The notes: generated by a model from the letters alone, not told the origin. Positions 16,529 through 25,975 are shown, numbered from the stretch's first letter. The stretch is 64,000 nt of DNA from Ignavibacteriaceae bacterium (GCA_008933765.1 WBUK01000005.1:62001-126000), one strand, 5' to 3'. Program-made: numbers and translations.

Positions 16529-16551
16529 GCCTTCTAAACCCTTTTAATTAA

Positions 16552-16684
16552 AAAACATCCAAATCAAAAGAAAACCCTGAACCGCTGGGCACACTGATCA
16601 ATAAAACATCCAAATCAAAAGAAAACCCTGAACCGCTGGGCACACTGATCAATAAAACATCCAAATCAAAAGAAAATTCTGAGT
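16552..16684. repeat. 51-bp tandem repeat abutting the miaA stop codon
   Basis: A 51-base unit starting CCAAATCAAAAGAAAA occurs at 16559, 16610 and 16661, the third copy partial and running up to the miaA stop at 16684. The two full copies are identical. The unit is a multiple of three and open in one frame, but that ORF lacks its own start signal and is judged non-coding. Confidence 0.9.
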
Positions 16685-17631
16685 TATAAAGCTCTTTTAA
16701 ACCCCGCTTCGAGCACCAACTTTTCGGCAGCTGAGAAATCATCAGTGGGCACCCAGTTCACCGGGGTGTTGTTCCTTTCCAGTTTCGCAATACCTGTCAG
16801 CTGTTTTTTGGCGTACTCATTAATCGCTGAAACTAATTTCTGAATCATATCATTTTTGTTCAGTTGCGAAAGAAGGTATCTCCCCACATATTTATATTCC
16901 AACCCAAAATACTCCAATCTTTCGAAAGGAACCCCGGAACCCATCAGCGCCCGCACTTCATCCACCAATCCGTTACGCAACCTTTCGGCAAGGCGCAATC
17001 TGATTCTCTTATAGTACTCTTCCTTTGAAACCTGTGTTGCAATAATCAGGGGGTTAATTTCCATCGGCGGGTGCACAACGCCGTTTATCTTCTCAAACTC
17101 ACTGCTTTCGCGCGCAATCACTAACGCTTTCGCGGTTTTATACTTATCCACAAGGTCGGTTCGGTTGTGGAGTTGCGGGTTAAGCGCCCTTAATTCTGCG
17201 ATCAATGCCTGATGATCCTTTTTCAGAAGTGCTGCTGTTTTTTCCTCCAGACCATCAACTTTCACCATCGGATAACGCAGAAAAAGCGCAGTAAAATACA
17301 TATATGTTCCGCCACACAGAACGGGAATTTTCCCTCGGGCGACAATTTCATCGTATCGTTCGTAAAAATCTTCAAGAAATTGAAAAACGCTGTAGTCTTC
17401 GTGTGGCTCGAGAATATCGATTAAATGATATGGAATTGTACCCTGCTCCGTTGTGTATTCGTTGATATCTTTTCCCGTGCCGATGCTCATTCCCCGGTAA
17501 ACCTGCCGGGAGTCGCACGAAATAATTTCGCCATCGACTAATTGCGCAATTTTAACCGCTAAACGGGTTTTGCCTGTGGCGGTGGCACCAATAACGGCGA
17601 TATAGTCATATTTTTTACACTCGTGTTTCAT
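16684..17631 (-). CDS. miaA: tRNA dimethylallyltransferase
   Basis: Adds the dimethylallyl group to N6 of A37 in tRNAs reading codons that begin with U. Motifs: Walker A GATATGKTRLA (about residues 15-25), DSRQVYRGMSIGTGK, YHLIDILEPHEDYSVFQF, and PVLCGGTYMYF. At 315 residues it is normal length. In this subgroup the C-terminal half (YFGLEYKYVGRYL) is more diverged than in the E. coli type. It is followed downstream by a 51-base tandem repeat that begins at its stop. It lies 34 bases after the sensor-kinase-like gene on the same strand. Confidence 0.92.
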   Translation of the reverse strand: MKHECKKYDYIAVIGATATGKTRLAVKIAQLVDGEIISCDSRQVYRGMSIGTGKDINEYTTEQGTIPYHLIDILEPHEDYSVFQFLEDFYERYDEIVARGKIPVLCGGTYMYFTALFLRYPMVKVDGLEEKTAALLKKDHQALIAELRALNPQLHNRTDLVDKYKTAKALVIARESSEFEKINGVVHPPMEINPLIIATQVSKEEYYKRIRLRLAERLRNGLVDEVRALMGSGVPFERLEYFGLEYKYVGRYLLSQLNKNDMIQKLVSAINEYAKKQLTGIAKLERNNTPVNWVPTDDFSAAEKLVLEAGFKRAL

Positions 17632-17665
17632 TTCTAACTGACCTGTTCGATTAAAATATTACTTC

Positions 17666-20167
17666 TTAGAGGGGCAACACAACAATGATTTCCGCCCCTT
17701 TTTTACCTGATGATTCGGCGTAAATATACCCTCCGTGCTCTTTTATAATTTTATTTGCGATCGGCAAACCGAGCCCCACCCCGGTTTTCCCGTAGGTAAA
17801 GAACGGCTCAAAAATTTTATTTTCAATTTCAGCGGGTACACCCGGACCGGTATCCCGGATTGAAATTCTGATATCTTCCTCGTTGACTGTAGAAGTGGAG
17901 AAGAATATCTTCCCTCCTGCCGGCATTGCATCGAAAGCGTTCTGCGTTATTAAGCCAAGTGCGTGCAAAAACAGCTCCCGGTTGAAGAAAAGAACGGCAT
18001 CAGCGTCATATTTTCGCAGAAGCGTTATTTCTCTTTGCTTTGCGGGGTCGGAAACCTTCATCAGAAAATCGTCCAAAAGCTCGCTGACTAAAAACGGCTG
18101 TTTCGAGAACCCTGATACTTTCCCTAAGAAAAACCGGATTGAATCTAAAAATCCCTTCAACCCCGAGGCTCTCTCTTTTATAACTTCCAAGCCAAAGCGG
18201 ACTTTATCACTCTGTTTTCCGCGGTCTAAAGAACCGGAACGATCCAAAGAGCCGGTAACGGAAAGAATTGTATCAACCGCCATTTTAATTTCAGAACCAA
18301 AAAAAGCAGTATATTTCCCCAAATCATCATACTTAAGCGAAATTGAAGTGGTAGGCTCGGTTAATTTCTCCAAAATACCGCCCGTTGCCGTTGCAATTTC
18401 TGAAAGAAGCCCCGAGTGCTGTGAAGTAAAACTCCCTTTCTTTTCGGAAAAGAAAAGGAAGCAACCAACAACTGTTTTATTTCTGTTAAGCAGTGGAAAA
18501 TACAGCAGTGAATTTGAGCTATTCGTCGGGTCAACGCTTTCAAAGCCCCCGAATAAGCCCGGGTCATTTATATCGAAAAGCGCAACGGGTTCTTCCATTG
18601 TAATCAATTCGTAGGCGATTTTTTCTCTCATCGCAAGGTTTTTATCGCCCTTACCCGTTGAGCCTGCCTCTGAAAGGAACCCGCCATCAAAAACAAACAT
18701 CGAAAACTCGCCCGCACCAACTAATCCGGGCAAATACCCCTCGAGCGCAAGAAAGAGCTCTTTAGGCGTGTTTGCGGCACATAAACGAAGCAACACATTT
18801 GTAAGCTCGTCAACTCTCGGTTCTTCCGTTGGGCTTTCTTCCGGTGTGAGCGGAACTTTGGATGGAAGTGTCGCTGATTCATCTGCTAAGGGCTGTCCCG
18901 AAAAATCTTCAATAGATTGTTCAGATAAATCCTCAACAGAATGTTCGGGAAGATTCTCTTCAGAGCCAACGGGTGGGAAATCATCAATCTCATCAGGGGT
19001 AAATTCTTCCAAAAGTTCGTCGGCGTTTAATCCATCCTCATGCGCATTTAAGTTTATATCTTCATCATCGAAAAATTTGTCGGTTTCACCTTCAAAATCT
19101 TCTTCGGTATCTTCATAAATTTCGTCTCCCTCGTATCCGTCAAACGCACCCTGATATATCTCTTTAGATTTGTCTTCTTCGTCTTTTCCATTCCTCTCTT
19201 CTACTTCAAGATCATCACGGTTTTCATCTGAATCAGAAACAGATGAAACTTCAAACTCGGGTTCAGCAGGCTCTTCAGGCGATTCGTGCACCTCTTCTTT
19301 ATCTTCTTCACGGTCTTCAGCTGAATCGGAAACAGATGAAACTTCAAACTCGGGTTCAGCAGGCTCTTCGGGTGATTCGTGCACCTCTTCTTCCTCTTCT
19401 TCATCATCACTATCAGGAATTGTATATCCAAAAGAAGGTTCCTCATCCTCCCCCATGTCTGTGCCGGCACTTTTTTCCGGACCCTCCTGCTCTGATGAAA
19501 GAGAACCGGTATTCTCTGCCGAAAAATCTTCAGCTGTTCCTGCCGACTCGGTCGGTGCACTTTTTCCCGTAATTTCCTTCAAACTTTGCCCGGTGGTTGC
19601 ATCCGGTGCTACATAAAAATCTCCCGCAAGAGCACTTTTTGCAATTTCTTTCAAACCCTCAATCTGCAGCTGAACTTCTTCAGGTGTGAAGTTCCAGGTG
19701 TTGATAAGGTAATCCGCTAAATTTTCCCTAACCCCAATGTCAGATGCAACCAATCTGCTGAACTCAGCCACCGGAACAAACACCACCTCAACCCCCTCAC
19801 CTGCAGTAGCACTTGATTTACGGAGGCTCTTCTTTTCACTTGCCGATTCAGCAGCCGATCCATAAAGGTTTTCCCCTTTACCTGCAGTTGCACTTATTCC
19901 TCTAACGCTGTTTTCAGCAATTTCCAGTGCACCGAAGAATTCTCCCTCCCGTTTGATAACGAGTTTCACCCCTTGTTTTGAGAAAACTTTAACCAACACT
20001 TCACCCGAAAGAAGCAGATACACCCCCTCGGCGGGGTCACCGTTTTTATAGATAACCTCCCCTGTGCGGAATGCTTTGGCACCCGTCTGAATCCCCGGAG
20101 ACACTTCCGTGCCTCTAAAGAGAAGATTCGTTTTCAATTTTTCATTTATATTTGGTGTCGTTATCAT
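17666..20167 (-). CDS. histidine-kinase-like protein with cNMP-binding, acidic and GAF regions
   Basis: 833 residues. Order: cyclic-nucleotide-binding domain (about 30-105, VYLLLSGEVLVKV, GEFFGALEIAENS); a long acidic, disordered tract (about 190-450) containing a 31-residue near-perfect duplication (EEVHESPEEPAEPEFEV); a GAF domain (about 470-610); and a GHKL ATPase (NAFDAMPAGG, RDTGPGVP, GVGLGLPIANKI). The expected H-box before the ATPase (about 620-660) reads SEIKMAVDTIL and shows no histidine, so autophosphorylation by the usual route is doubtful. No receiver gene is adjacent. It may act as a scaffold or a non-canonical kinase. Cytosolic; no membrane segment seen. Confidence 0.8.
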   Translation of the reverse strand: MITTPNINEKLKTNLLFRGTEVSPGIQTGAKAFRTGEVIYKNGDPAEGVYLLLSGEVLVKVFSKQGVKLVIKREGEFFGALEIAENSVRGISATAGKGENLYGSAAESASEKKSLRKSSATAGEGVEVVFVPVAEFSRLVASDIGVRENLADYLINTWNFTPEEVQLQIEGLKEIAKSALAGDFYVAPDATTGQSLKEITGKSAPTESAGTAEDFSAENTGSLSSEQEGPEKSAGTDMGEDEEPSFGYTIPDSDDEEEEEEVHESPEEPAEPEFEVSSVSDSAEDREEDKEEVHESPEEPAEPEFEVSSVSDSDENRDDLEVEERNGKDEEDKSKEIYQGAFDGYEGDEIYEDTEEDFEGETDKFFDDEDINLNAHEDGLNADELLEEFTPDEIDDFPPVGSEENLPEHSVEDLSEQSIEDFSGQPLADESATLPSKVPLTPEESPTEEPRVDELTNVLLRLCAANTPKELFLALEGYLPGLVGAGEFSMFVFDGGFLSEAGSTGKGDKNLAMREKIAYELITMEEPVALFDINDPGLFGGFESVDPTNSSNSLLYFPLLNRNKTVVGCFLFFSEKKGSFTSQHSGLLSEIATATGGILEKLTEPTTSISLKYDDLGKYTAFFGSEIKMAVDTILSVTGSLDRSGSLDRGKQSDKVRFGLEVIKERASGLKGFLDSIRFFLGKVSGFSKQPFLVSELLDDFLMKVSDPAKQREITLLRKYDADAVLFFNRELFLHALGLITQNAFDAMPAGGKIFFSTSTVNEEDIRISIRDTGPGVPAEIENKIFEPFFTYGKTGVGLGLPIANKIIKEHGGYIYAESSGKKGAEIIVVLPL
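19265..19400. repeat. 93-bp in-frame duplication in the histidine-kinase-like gene
   Basis: A 93-base (31-codon) unit is present twice in the acidic tract, for example GATTCGTGCACCTCTTC near 19280 and near 19373, with few differences. It extends a Glu/Ser/Pro-rich linker. Confidence 0.8.
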
Positions 20168-20217
20168 TTAACTTTAGGAAAGTGAAAAATTCAAATTTAC
20201 ACAGGCAAATTAACATA

Positions 20218-20853
20218 ATGAATCGAAAAGAAATAATGAAAGGTATAGAACACCTCGCAAAAAATGACCCCGTAATGAAAAGATTAAGCGAGACGATTCC
20301 CCCTTTTTACTACGAAGAACGAACTTCTTACGCTAAAGACCTGATTACTGCTATTCTTGGGCAGCAACTTTCCACCAAAGTGGCGTGGAAAATTGAACAA
20401 CGATTTTTGGAAAAATTCGGCGACGACCCGGACCTCCGGGCAATTTATGACGCCGAGCACGACGAAATCCGCGCACTTGGGCTTTCGAACGCTAAGGTTA
20501 CTTATGTGAAGGCTATCGCCTCGGCTTTCCTGAACAACGAGCTGCACTTCCATAAATTCCCGGAAATGCCGGATGAAGATATTATCCGGGAACTCGTTAA
20601 AATTAAAGGAGTTGGAGAGTGGACGGCACACATGTTCCTCATGTTTACGCTCGTCAGACTGAATGTGCTCCCAACAGGTGACCTCGGAATTAAAAGAACA
20701 ATTATGCTCAACTATGGCTTGAAAGAGATGCCAAACCCGAAAAAAATCAAGCAGATTTCAAAAAAATATAAGTGGGCACCTTACAACACGATAGCTTGTT
20801 ATTATTTATGGAAAAGTGACGACGAGCCCGGCGCCACTTCACCTATTTATTGA
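20218..20853 (+). CDS. DNA-3-methyladenine glycosylase II-like (HhH-GPD) protein
   Basis: Base-excision repair glycosylase removing alkylated purines. It shows the helix-hairpin-helix followed by the catalytic aspartate: LVKIKGVGEWTAHMFLMF then PTGDLGIKR, in which the Asp is the expected catalytic residue. Upstream, DLITAILGQQLSTKVA is the usual domain start. At 211 residues it matches the compact AlkA-like proteins lacking the E. coli N-terminal domain. The reading frame is open further upstream to 20152, but that would overlap the divergent kinase gene, so the ATG at 20218 is preferred. It is followed 25 bases later by the sigma factor. Confidence 0.88.
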   Translation: MNRKEIMKGIEHLAKNDPVMKRLSETIPPFYYEERTSYAKDLITAILGQQLSTKVAWKIEQRFLEKFGDDPDLRAIYDAEHDEIRALGLSNAKVTYVKAIASAFLNNELHFHKFPEMPDEDIIRELVKIKGVGEWTAHMFLMFTLVRLNVLPTGDLGIKRTIMLNYGLKEMPNPKKIKQISKKYKWAPYNTIACYYLWKSDDEPGATSPIY

Positions 20854-20878
20854 ATCTTTTTTATGCACGGATCATCTA

Positions 20879-21439
20879 ATGTCTGAAGAAAATCTAATTG
20901 CTCGCGCTAAAACAGGCGACAAGGAGGCGCTCAGGGAACTCGTAAAAAAATATGAGAAAACCCTCTACAGCTTTGCTTTTAAAATCTGCCGAAACCGGGA
21001 TAAAGCCGAAAACATCATGCAGGAAACTTTCTTAAGCATGCTGAAATCTCTGAAAGGGTTCGACGGAAACTCGAAACTTTCGACCTGGCTTTACAGAATT
21101 TCGGTGAATCACTGCCTGATGGAAGCTCGAAAGCAGAAAAAAGGGATTTTTGTAGAACCCGGGGATGACGATGAACTTTTCAGCGATAAATACGCCGCTG
21201 ACTGGTCGAACATTCCCCATAAATCTGTTGAAAATCAGGAATTGAAAGATATTTTAGACCGCTCGATTGCAAAATTAGCACCTGAATACAGGATTGTTTT
21301 CACACTTCGTGATGTGCAGCAACTTTCCACTGAGGAAACTGCCGGTATAACGGGGCTTTCGGTCCCCGCGGTTAAATCGCGCCTTCACAGAGCAAGAGCC
21401 TTTTTACGAAATGAGATATCCAAGGAGTTTCAAAAATGA
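20879..21439 (+). CDS. ECF-type RNA polymerase sigma factor
   Basis: A 186-residue sigma-70 of the ECF group. Region 2 (about 5-80) includes the DNA-melting and core-binding stretch AENIMQETFLSMLKSLKGF and STWLYRISVNHC; region 4 (about 120-180) includes EYRIVFTLRDVQQLSTEETAGITGLSVPAVKSRLHRAR, a helix-turn-helix. The start chosen is MSEEN at 20879; an upstream in-frame start would overlap the glycosylase end. Its last bases overlap the start of the zf-HC2 gene (ATGA-type), so the two are translationally coupled, the usual layout of a sigma factor and its regulator. Confidence 0.93.
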   Translation: MSEENLIARAKTGDKEALRELVKKYEKTLYSFAFKICRNRDKAENIMQETFLSMLKSLKGFDGNSKLSTWLYRISVNHCLMEARKQKKGIFVEPGDDDELFSDKYAADWSNIPHKSVENQELKDILDRSIAKLAPEYRIVFTLRDVQQLSTEETAGITGLSVPAVKSRLHRARAFLRNEISKEFQK

Positions 21440-21669
21440 AGTTTGAACCGGTTACATGCAAAGATGTGATCATTCATATCTGCGAAAATCTGAACGAGGA
21501 TATCGATTCCGACAGATGCCGAGCCATTAAACATCATATCGAAAACTGCGAGAAGTGCCGGGAATACGGCTATTCAATCGAATGTATAATCGATTGGTAC
21601 AGAGAATATGACCCCGACTTCACCGACACACAACACGACGCCCTGCTTAAAAAATTAGGACTGGAGTAA
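21436..21669 (+). CDS. zf-HC2-type putative anti-sigma protein
   Basis: 77 residues with the zinc-binding HHIENCEKC (His-x3-Cys-x2-Cys) of zf-HC2/ZAS domains, which bind and inhibit ECF sigma factors. It has no membrane segment, so it would be a soluble anti-sigma. The start overlaps the sigma stop by four bases. A role in holding the upstream sigma is inferred from the motif and the coupling. Confidence 0.8.
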   Translation: MKFEPVTCKDVIIHICENLNEDIDSDRCRAIKHHIENCEKCREYGYSIECIIDWYREYDPDFTDTQHDALLKKLGLE

Positions 21670-21683
21670 ACGGAGGGGGTACT

Positions 21684-21774
21684 TCCCAATATTGGGTTAT
21701 GAGCCGGTAATAATTGTGAGTGCGGGTGGGATCTAACTACCGAGGAACACCCCAATATAGAGTAAGAGCCGGTT
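21684..21774. repeat. two-copy 24-bp repeat downstream of the anti-sigma gene
   Basis: CCCAATATTGGGTTATGAGC at 21684 and CCCAATATAGAGTAAGAGCC at 21751 share 21 of 24 bases, 67 bases apart. The first contains the palindrome CCCAATATTGGG. No function is clear. Confidence 0.55.
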
Positions 21775-21858
21775 CTGCTTTGCCGTTGCCACCGGCTGTT
21801 ATAAAATTTATTGGCTTAGTTAACGCTTTTGCATAAAGCGTAAGTTCCGCGACGGTGT

Positions 21859-22935
21859 TTACGCCTCCGCCTGAAGTTTTTCCGCCCTGTCGGCTATTTT
21901 TAGTTGTTCGATAAGTTCGGAAAGGTTACCGTCGATAACATCACTCAAATTATAAAGTGTTAAGCCGATTCTGTGATCGGTCACCCTGTTTTGCGGGAAG
22001 TTATAAGTTCTGATTTTATCACTTCTGTCGCCGCTTTTCACCATCAGTTTTCTCTGAGCCGCAATTTCGGTGTTTTGTTCACTCATTTTCAGGTCATAAA
22101 GCCTTGCTTTCAGCACTTTCAGAGCCTTTTCACGGTTTTTCAACTGCGATCTTTCATCCTGGCACTGAACTACAATTCCGGTTGGTATGTGCGTCATTCT
22201 GATTGCGGTTTCCACTTTGTTCACATTTTGCCCGCCTGCCCCGCCGGATCGATACACATCAATTTTAACATCACTCATGTTTATATCCACCGCCACATCC
22301 TCCACTTCCGGCAGAACTGCGACCGATGCCGCCGAAGTGTGAACGCGCCCCTGCGCCTCAGTTGCCGGAACACGCTGCACCCTGTGCACGCCACTTTCCC
22401 ACTTAAGTTCACCGTAAACGCCGGCGCCGGAAATGGTTAGAACGGCTTCTTTAATGCCGCCAAGCCCGCCGGCTTCGTTCAGATCGATATATTCCGTTTT
22501 CCATCCTTTGATTTCTGCGTATCTGTTATACATTCTAAGCAGATCGCCGGCAAAAAGCCCGGCTTCATCACCGCCGGTTCCGGCACGGATTTCCATAATC
22601 ACCGATTTATCGTCGTTGGGGTCTTTTGGCAGAAGTAAAACTTTTATCTCTTCTTCTAACGCTTCTTTCTGTTCTTTCAGCCCGTCGATCTCCATTTCGG
22701 CAATTTCAACCAACTCTTTATCATTGGAGTTTTCAAGAATATCTTTCGATTCCTGCAGGTCAGCGATTACCCGCGAATACTTCTCGAACACCTCCATAAT
22801 CGGCAGCAGGTCGCTTCTTTCTTTGCTTAGAGCGATAAGTTTTTCGGTATCGGAAAGGTTCGCCTGAACCGCTAACTGGTCGTTAACCCGGTCGAACTTT
22901 TCTTTAATTTTTGTTAATTTTTCAAAAAAATCCAT
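21859..22935 (-). CDS. prfA: peptide chain release factor 1
   Basis: Terminates translation at UAA and UAG. The peptidyl-tRNA hydrolysis motif is in RSGGAGGQNVNKVETA (about residues 228-243) and the codon-reading tripeptide PAT is in RVPATEAQGRVHTSA; the latter distinguishes RF1 from RF2 (SPF). At 358 residues it is full length. An AGGA box is five bases before the ATG. Confidence 0.97.
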   Translation of the reverse strand: MDFFEKLTKIKEKFDRVNDQLAVQANLSDTEKLIALSKERSDLLPIMEVFEKYSRVIADLQESKDILENSNDKELVEIAEMEIDGLKEQKEALEEEIKVLLLPKDPNDDKSVIMEIRAGTGGDEAGLFAGDLLRMYNRYAEIKGWKTEYIDLNEAGGLGGIKEAVLTISGAGVYGELKWESGVHRVQRVPATEAQGRVHTSAASVAVLPEVEDVAVDINMSDVKIDVYRSGGAGGQNVNKVETAIRMTHIPTGIVVQCQDERSQLKNREKALKVLKARLYDLKMSEQNTEIAAQRKLMVKSGDRSDKIRTYNFPQNRVTDHRIGLTLYNLSDVIDGNLSELIEQLKIADRAEKLQAEA

Positions 22936-23299
22936 AAATTCCTAAAATTTTCGGCTGTAAATATAACGATTTTGGGGCTTCTCTTTGTTTTTGGTCTGTC
23001 TGTCACCCCTCTGCACTGCCCACCCGCTTAAGCCTCTCAAAAACTACTTTTTGTTATTGGTTGTTTAATCATCCTGTTGTTGTTGCACCATCAATCCAAT
23101 GTGAGAAAGGGTTGCCGACTGTTTTTTTAAGGTTTTTCAACCACCAACAGCCGGCTATATCTCCAAAAACATTCCATCTTTCTTAAAGTCGGCTAAGCTC
23201 CACCGGCCAAACCTACCTTAAAACCGCCCTCCTTTCTCATTGCCTCTCAGCCCCCAATTGCAAAACCTACCTGAAAACCGTCCCCCTTTGCAAAGCCGG
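22936..23299. other. gene-free stretch with diverged repeats
   Basis: No ORF is convincing. Near 23165-23300, downstream of the hydrolase gene, a motif AACCTACCTKAAAACCG recurs (23209 and 23264) among CCGGCT-containing fragments, suggesting a decayed tandem repeat like those at other gene 3' ends. The prfA promoter should lie near 22940-23000. Confidence 0.45.
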
Positions 23300-24091
23300 C
23301 TAAAACACCCTGCTAAGAAAATCATTAATCAGTGCGTTGCACTCCTCCGGTTTTTCGAACGGTGCGCCGTGCCCCGCATCGGGAATAATGTGCAGTTCGC
23401 CGTTTTTCACATTTTTCATCATTTCGGTCATTTCTGCTGGTGGCGTCAGGGCATCGTGCTCGCCGCAAACCGCCATAACCGGTAAATCTGTCCTCTCTAA
23501 GAAAGCGGAAGTGTCGGTTCTCCCCATCATCGCCAAAAGTGCGCCGATTGGTCCTTCCGGCTTCAGCGATGCCCCCCGGTCAATAAACGCCTGAAACTCC
23601 TCCGGTTCATTTTTCTTAAAAGTATCGTAAAAAATTGAGTCCATAAGCGCTGCTGTATAAGTTCTCAACCCGCCTCCTTTAATAATTCTTATTCCGGCGG
23701 CTCGTTTTATTTTCGCCTCGTTGCTGTCGGCAGTTGCCCGTGTGTCAAAAAGCATCAGCCCCCGGAAAAGGTTCGGCTCCCTCTCTGCAACACGAAGGGT
23801 AACATACCCGCCCATCGAAAGCCCCGCAAGAACCGGCTTTTCCAGTTTCAATTCTTTCACCAATTCCAGAATATCGTCGGCATAGCTCTCAAGAGTAACC
23901 ATGCCGTCGCAGTCGGTCGAAGCGCCAAATCCCCGAAGGTCGGGCACCACAACCCTGTATTTATCTTCCAGCGGCGGAATTTGCCTAAGCCACAATTCCG
24001 AATCGAAAATAAACCCGTGAATGAAAACCACTGCTTGCTCGCCGCTGCCAAAATTTTGAAAATGAATCCCATTTGGGGTTACTTTATCCAT
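23300..24091 (-). CDS. alpha/beta-hydrolase
   Basis: 263 residues with a complete alpha/beta-hydrolase triad: nucleophile elbow GLSMGG (serine near residue 97), acid in CGEHDALTPP, and histidine in DAGHGAPFEKP. The oxyanion-hole motif FIHGF is near residue 22. No signal peptide, so cytosolic. Enzymes of this subfamily include esterases, lactonases and 3-oxoadipate enol-lactonase-like proteins; the substrate cannot be told from the sequence. A GAGG box is eight bases before the ATG. Confidence 0.85.
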   Translation of the reverse strand: MDKVTPNGIHFQNFGSGEQAVVFIHGFIFDSELWLRQIPPLEDKYRVVVPDLRGFGASTDCDGMVTLESYADDILELVKELKLEKPVLAGLSMGGYVTLRVAEREPNLFRGLMLFDTRATADSNEAKIKRAAGIRIIKGGGLRTYTAALMDSIFYDTFKKNEPEEFQAFIDRGASLKPEGPIGALLAMMGRTDTSAFLERTDLPVMAVCGEHDALTPPAEMTEMMKNVKNGELHIIPDAGHGAPFEKPEECNALINDFLSRVF

Positions 24092-24204
24092 CTTATTGCC
24101 TCTTTTTGAAAAATTAACGGTTAAATTTACCGAATCTTAACTATTTTAGATAACATCAAAATTGATATTGTTTGTTCACTTGAAATTACCGGAAAAAAAT
24201 AGAG

Positions 24205-25758
24205 ATGGAAGAGAAGAAGAATTTTTCCAAAGTCCTTTCGGGCGCTACCTTTGGTATCGACGCTTATATCGTTGAAATTGAAACACACCTTGAAAAATCG
24301 ATGCTTTCCTTCACTATAGTCGGGCTGCCCGATAACGCCGTGAAAGAGAGCCGCGAGCGCGTTACCGCAGCAATTAAGAACAGTGGGCTGCACTTCCCCG
24401 GGAAGAAAATCACTATCAACATGGCGCCCGCCGATATGAAAAAAGAGGGAAGCTCGTTCGACCTGCCGATTGCCGTCGGCATTCTCGCCGCTGAAGGGAT
24501 GATTCCGACCGGGCAGTTGGAAAAAACAATTTTTCTGGGGGAACTTTCGTTAGATGGCGCCCTGCGCCCCGTGAAAGGAGCTCTTCCGCTAACGGTTACC
24601 GCCCGGAATAAAGGTTTCACCCGCGTTGTTTTGCCGTTGGATTCGGTGAAAGAAGCGTCAATTGTTGAGGGAGTTGAGGTTTTCGGATTCACTAAATTTA
24701 CCGATATTATCCTCTTTTTAACAGGGAAACTCGACCAAAAACCTGAAATAACCGACACAACGGAGCTTTTTGATTCTCTGAACAAATACCACCTCGATTT
24801 TTCCGAAGTGCGGGGACAGGAAAATGTTAAGCGCGCCTTAGAGGTTTCTGCCGCCGGCGGGCATAATATTCTTATGATTGGGCCTCCCGGAAGCGGAAAA
24901 ACGATGCTTGCGAAGAGGATCCCCTCAATTTTGCCCCCTCTTTCATTTGATGAAGCGCTTGAAACTACAAAAATTTACTCAATCGCCGGGCTGCTTCCGC
25001 ACGGCACGGCTCTTATTACCGAGCGCCCCTTCAGAAACCCGCACCACACCGTTTCCGATTCCGCAATGGTAGGAGGTGGCGCCTTCCCCCGCCCGGGCGA
25101 GGTCTCTTTTTCCCACTTTGGTGTCTTGTTTCTGGATGAATTTCCGGAGTTTAAGAAGAATGTAATCGAGGTTCTGCGCCAGCCGTTGGAAGATTCGGTG
25201 GTTACCGTCAGCCGATCGAAAATGTCCCTTTCTTTCCCCGCAAATTTCATGCTGGTTGCTGCGATGAACCCATGCCCCTGCGGTTACTACACCGACCCCA
25301 CGCGGGAGTGTCGCTGCAACGGTTATCAGATTCAAAAATATATGAGCAAAATTTCGGGCCCCCTGCTTGACAGAATTGATATTCACATAGAAGTGCCGGC
25401 TGTAAAATACAAAGACCTCACCTCTACTGAAAAAGGTGAGCCTTCAGAAACTATCCGGGAGCGCGTTATCCGTGCCCGTGAACTGCAGCGGAAACGCTTC
25501 GAAAATTTTCAGCACATAAGAACTAACGCAGATATGGGAAGCAAAGAGGTGCGACAATTCTGCAAGCCCGATAAAGCAGGTGATTCTCTTCTGAAATCTG
25601 CAATGACTAACTTAGGGCTTTCCGCCCGTGCTTATGACAGGATTTTGAAGGTTTCGCGCACCATCGCCGACTTAGAGGGCGAGGCGGATATTAATGCCGT
25701 GCACCTTTCCGAGGCGATTCAATACCGCTCACTCGACCGGGAACTTTGGAATGAGTGA
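24205..25758 (+). CDS. comM: YifB/ComM-family Mg-chelatase-like AAA+ ATPase
   Basis: 517 residues: an N-terminal ChlI/Lon-protease-like domain (residues 10-165, FTIVGLPDNAVKESRERV), a Mg-chelatase AAA+ module (Walker A GPPGSGKTML near 230; Walker B LFLDEFPEF), and a C-terminal Mg-chelatase domain with PCPCGYYTDPTRECRC. ComM is a hexameric branch-migration helicase that extends heteroduplex during natural transformation in other bacteria. Its presence is compatible with DNA uptake and recombination but does not prove competence. Confidence 0.93.
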   Translation: MEEKKNFSKVLSGATFGIDAYIVEIETHLEKSMLSFTIVGLPDNAVKESRERVTAAIKNSGLHFPGKKITINMAPADMKKEGSSFDLPIAVGILAAEGMIPTGQLEKTIFLGELSLDGALRPVKGALPLTVTARNKGFTRVVLPLDSVKEASIVEGVEVFGFTKFTDIILFLTGKLDQKPEITDTTELFDSLNKYHLDFSEVRGQENVKRALEVSAAGGHNILMIGPPGSGKTMLAKRIPSILPPLSFDEALETTKIYSIAGLLPHGTALITERPFRNPHHTVSDSAMVGGGAFPRPGEVSFSHFGVLFLDEFPEFKKNVIEVLRQPLEDSVVTVSRSKMSLSFPANFMLVAAMNPCPCGYYTDPTRECRCNGYQIQKYMSKISGPLLDRIDIHIEVPAVKYKDLTSTEKGEPSETIRERVIRARELQRKRFENFQHIRTNADMGSKEVRQFCKPDKAGDSLLKSAMTNLGLSARAYDRILKVSRTIADLEGEADINAVHLSEAIQYRSLDRELWNE

Positions 25759-25789
25759 GTTTTTTTAGGAGGGAACTACTCGGATTTTT

Positions 25790-25975
25790 TCAGATTCTGT
25801 TTAGATTTTGTTGAAAATTGGTTTAGATTCAACCCGCTTTTGCCCCAAATTTAGCCCCGGTTAGCTTAAAACTTAGTTCAGGTTTAGCCCCAAATTTAGC
25901 CCCGGTTTTAACCCAAAATTAAGCTCAGTTTTAACCCAAAAATTAAGTTCAGTTACATTTCAGTATCAGCTCAGT
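25790..25975. repeat. degenerate ~22-bp repeats between two convergent genes
   Basis: Units like TTTAACCCAAAATTAAGCTCAG and GTTTAGCCCCAAATTTAGCC recur five or more times between the comM stop and the stop of the minus-strand gene at 26003. The copies are diverged but the period stays near 22 bases. Confidence 0.7.

Noticed and set aside
16548-16742. ORF made of the 51-bp repeat
   Set aside because: Overlaps the miaA tail, no own start context; kept only as a repeat.
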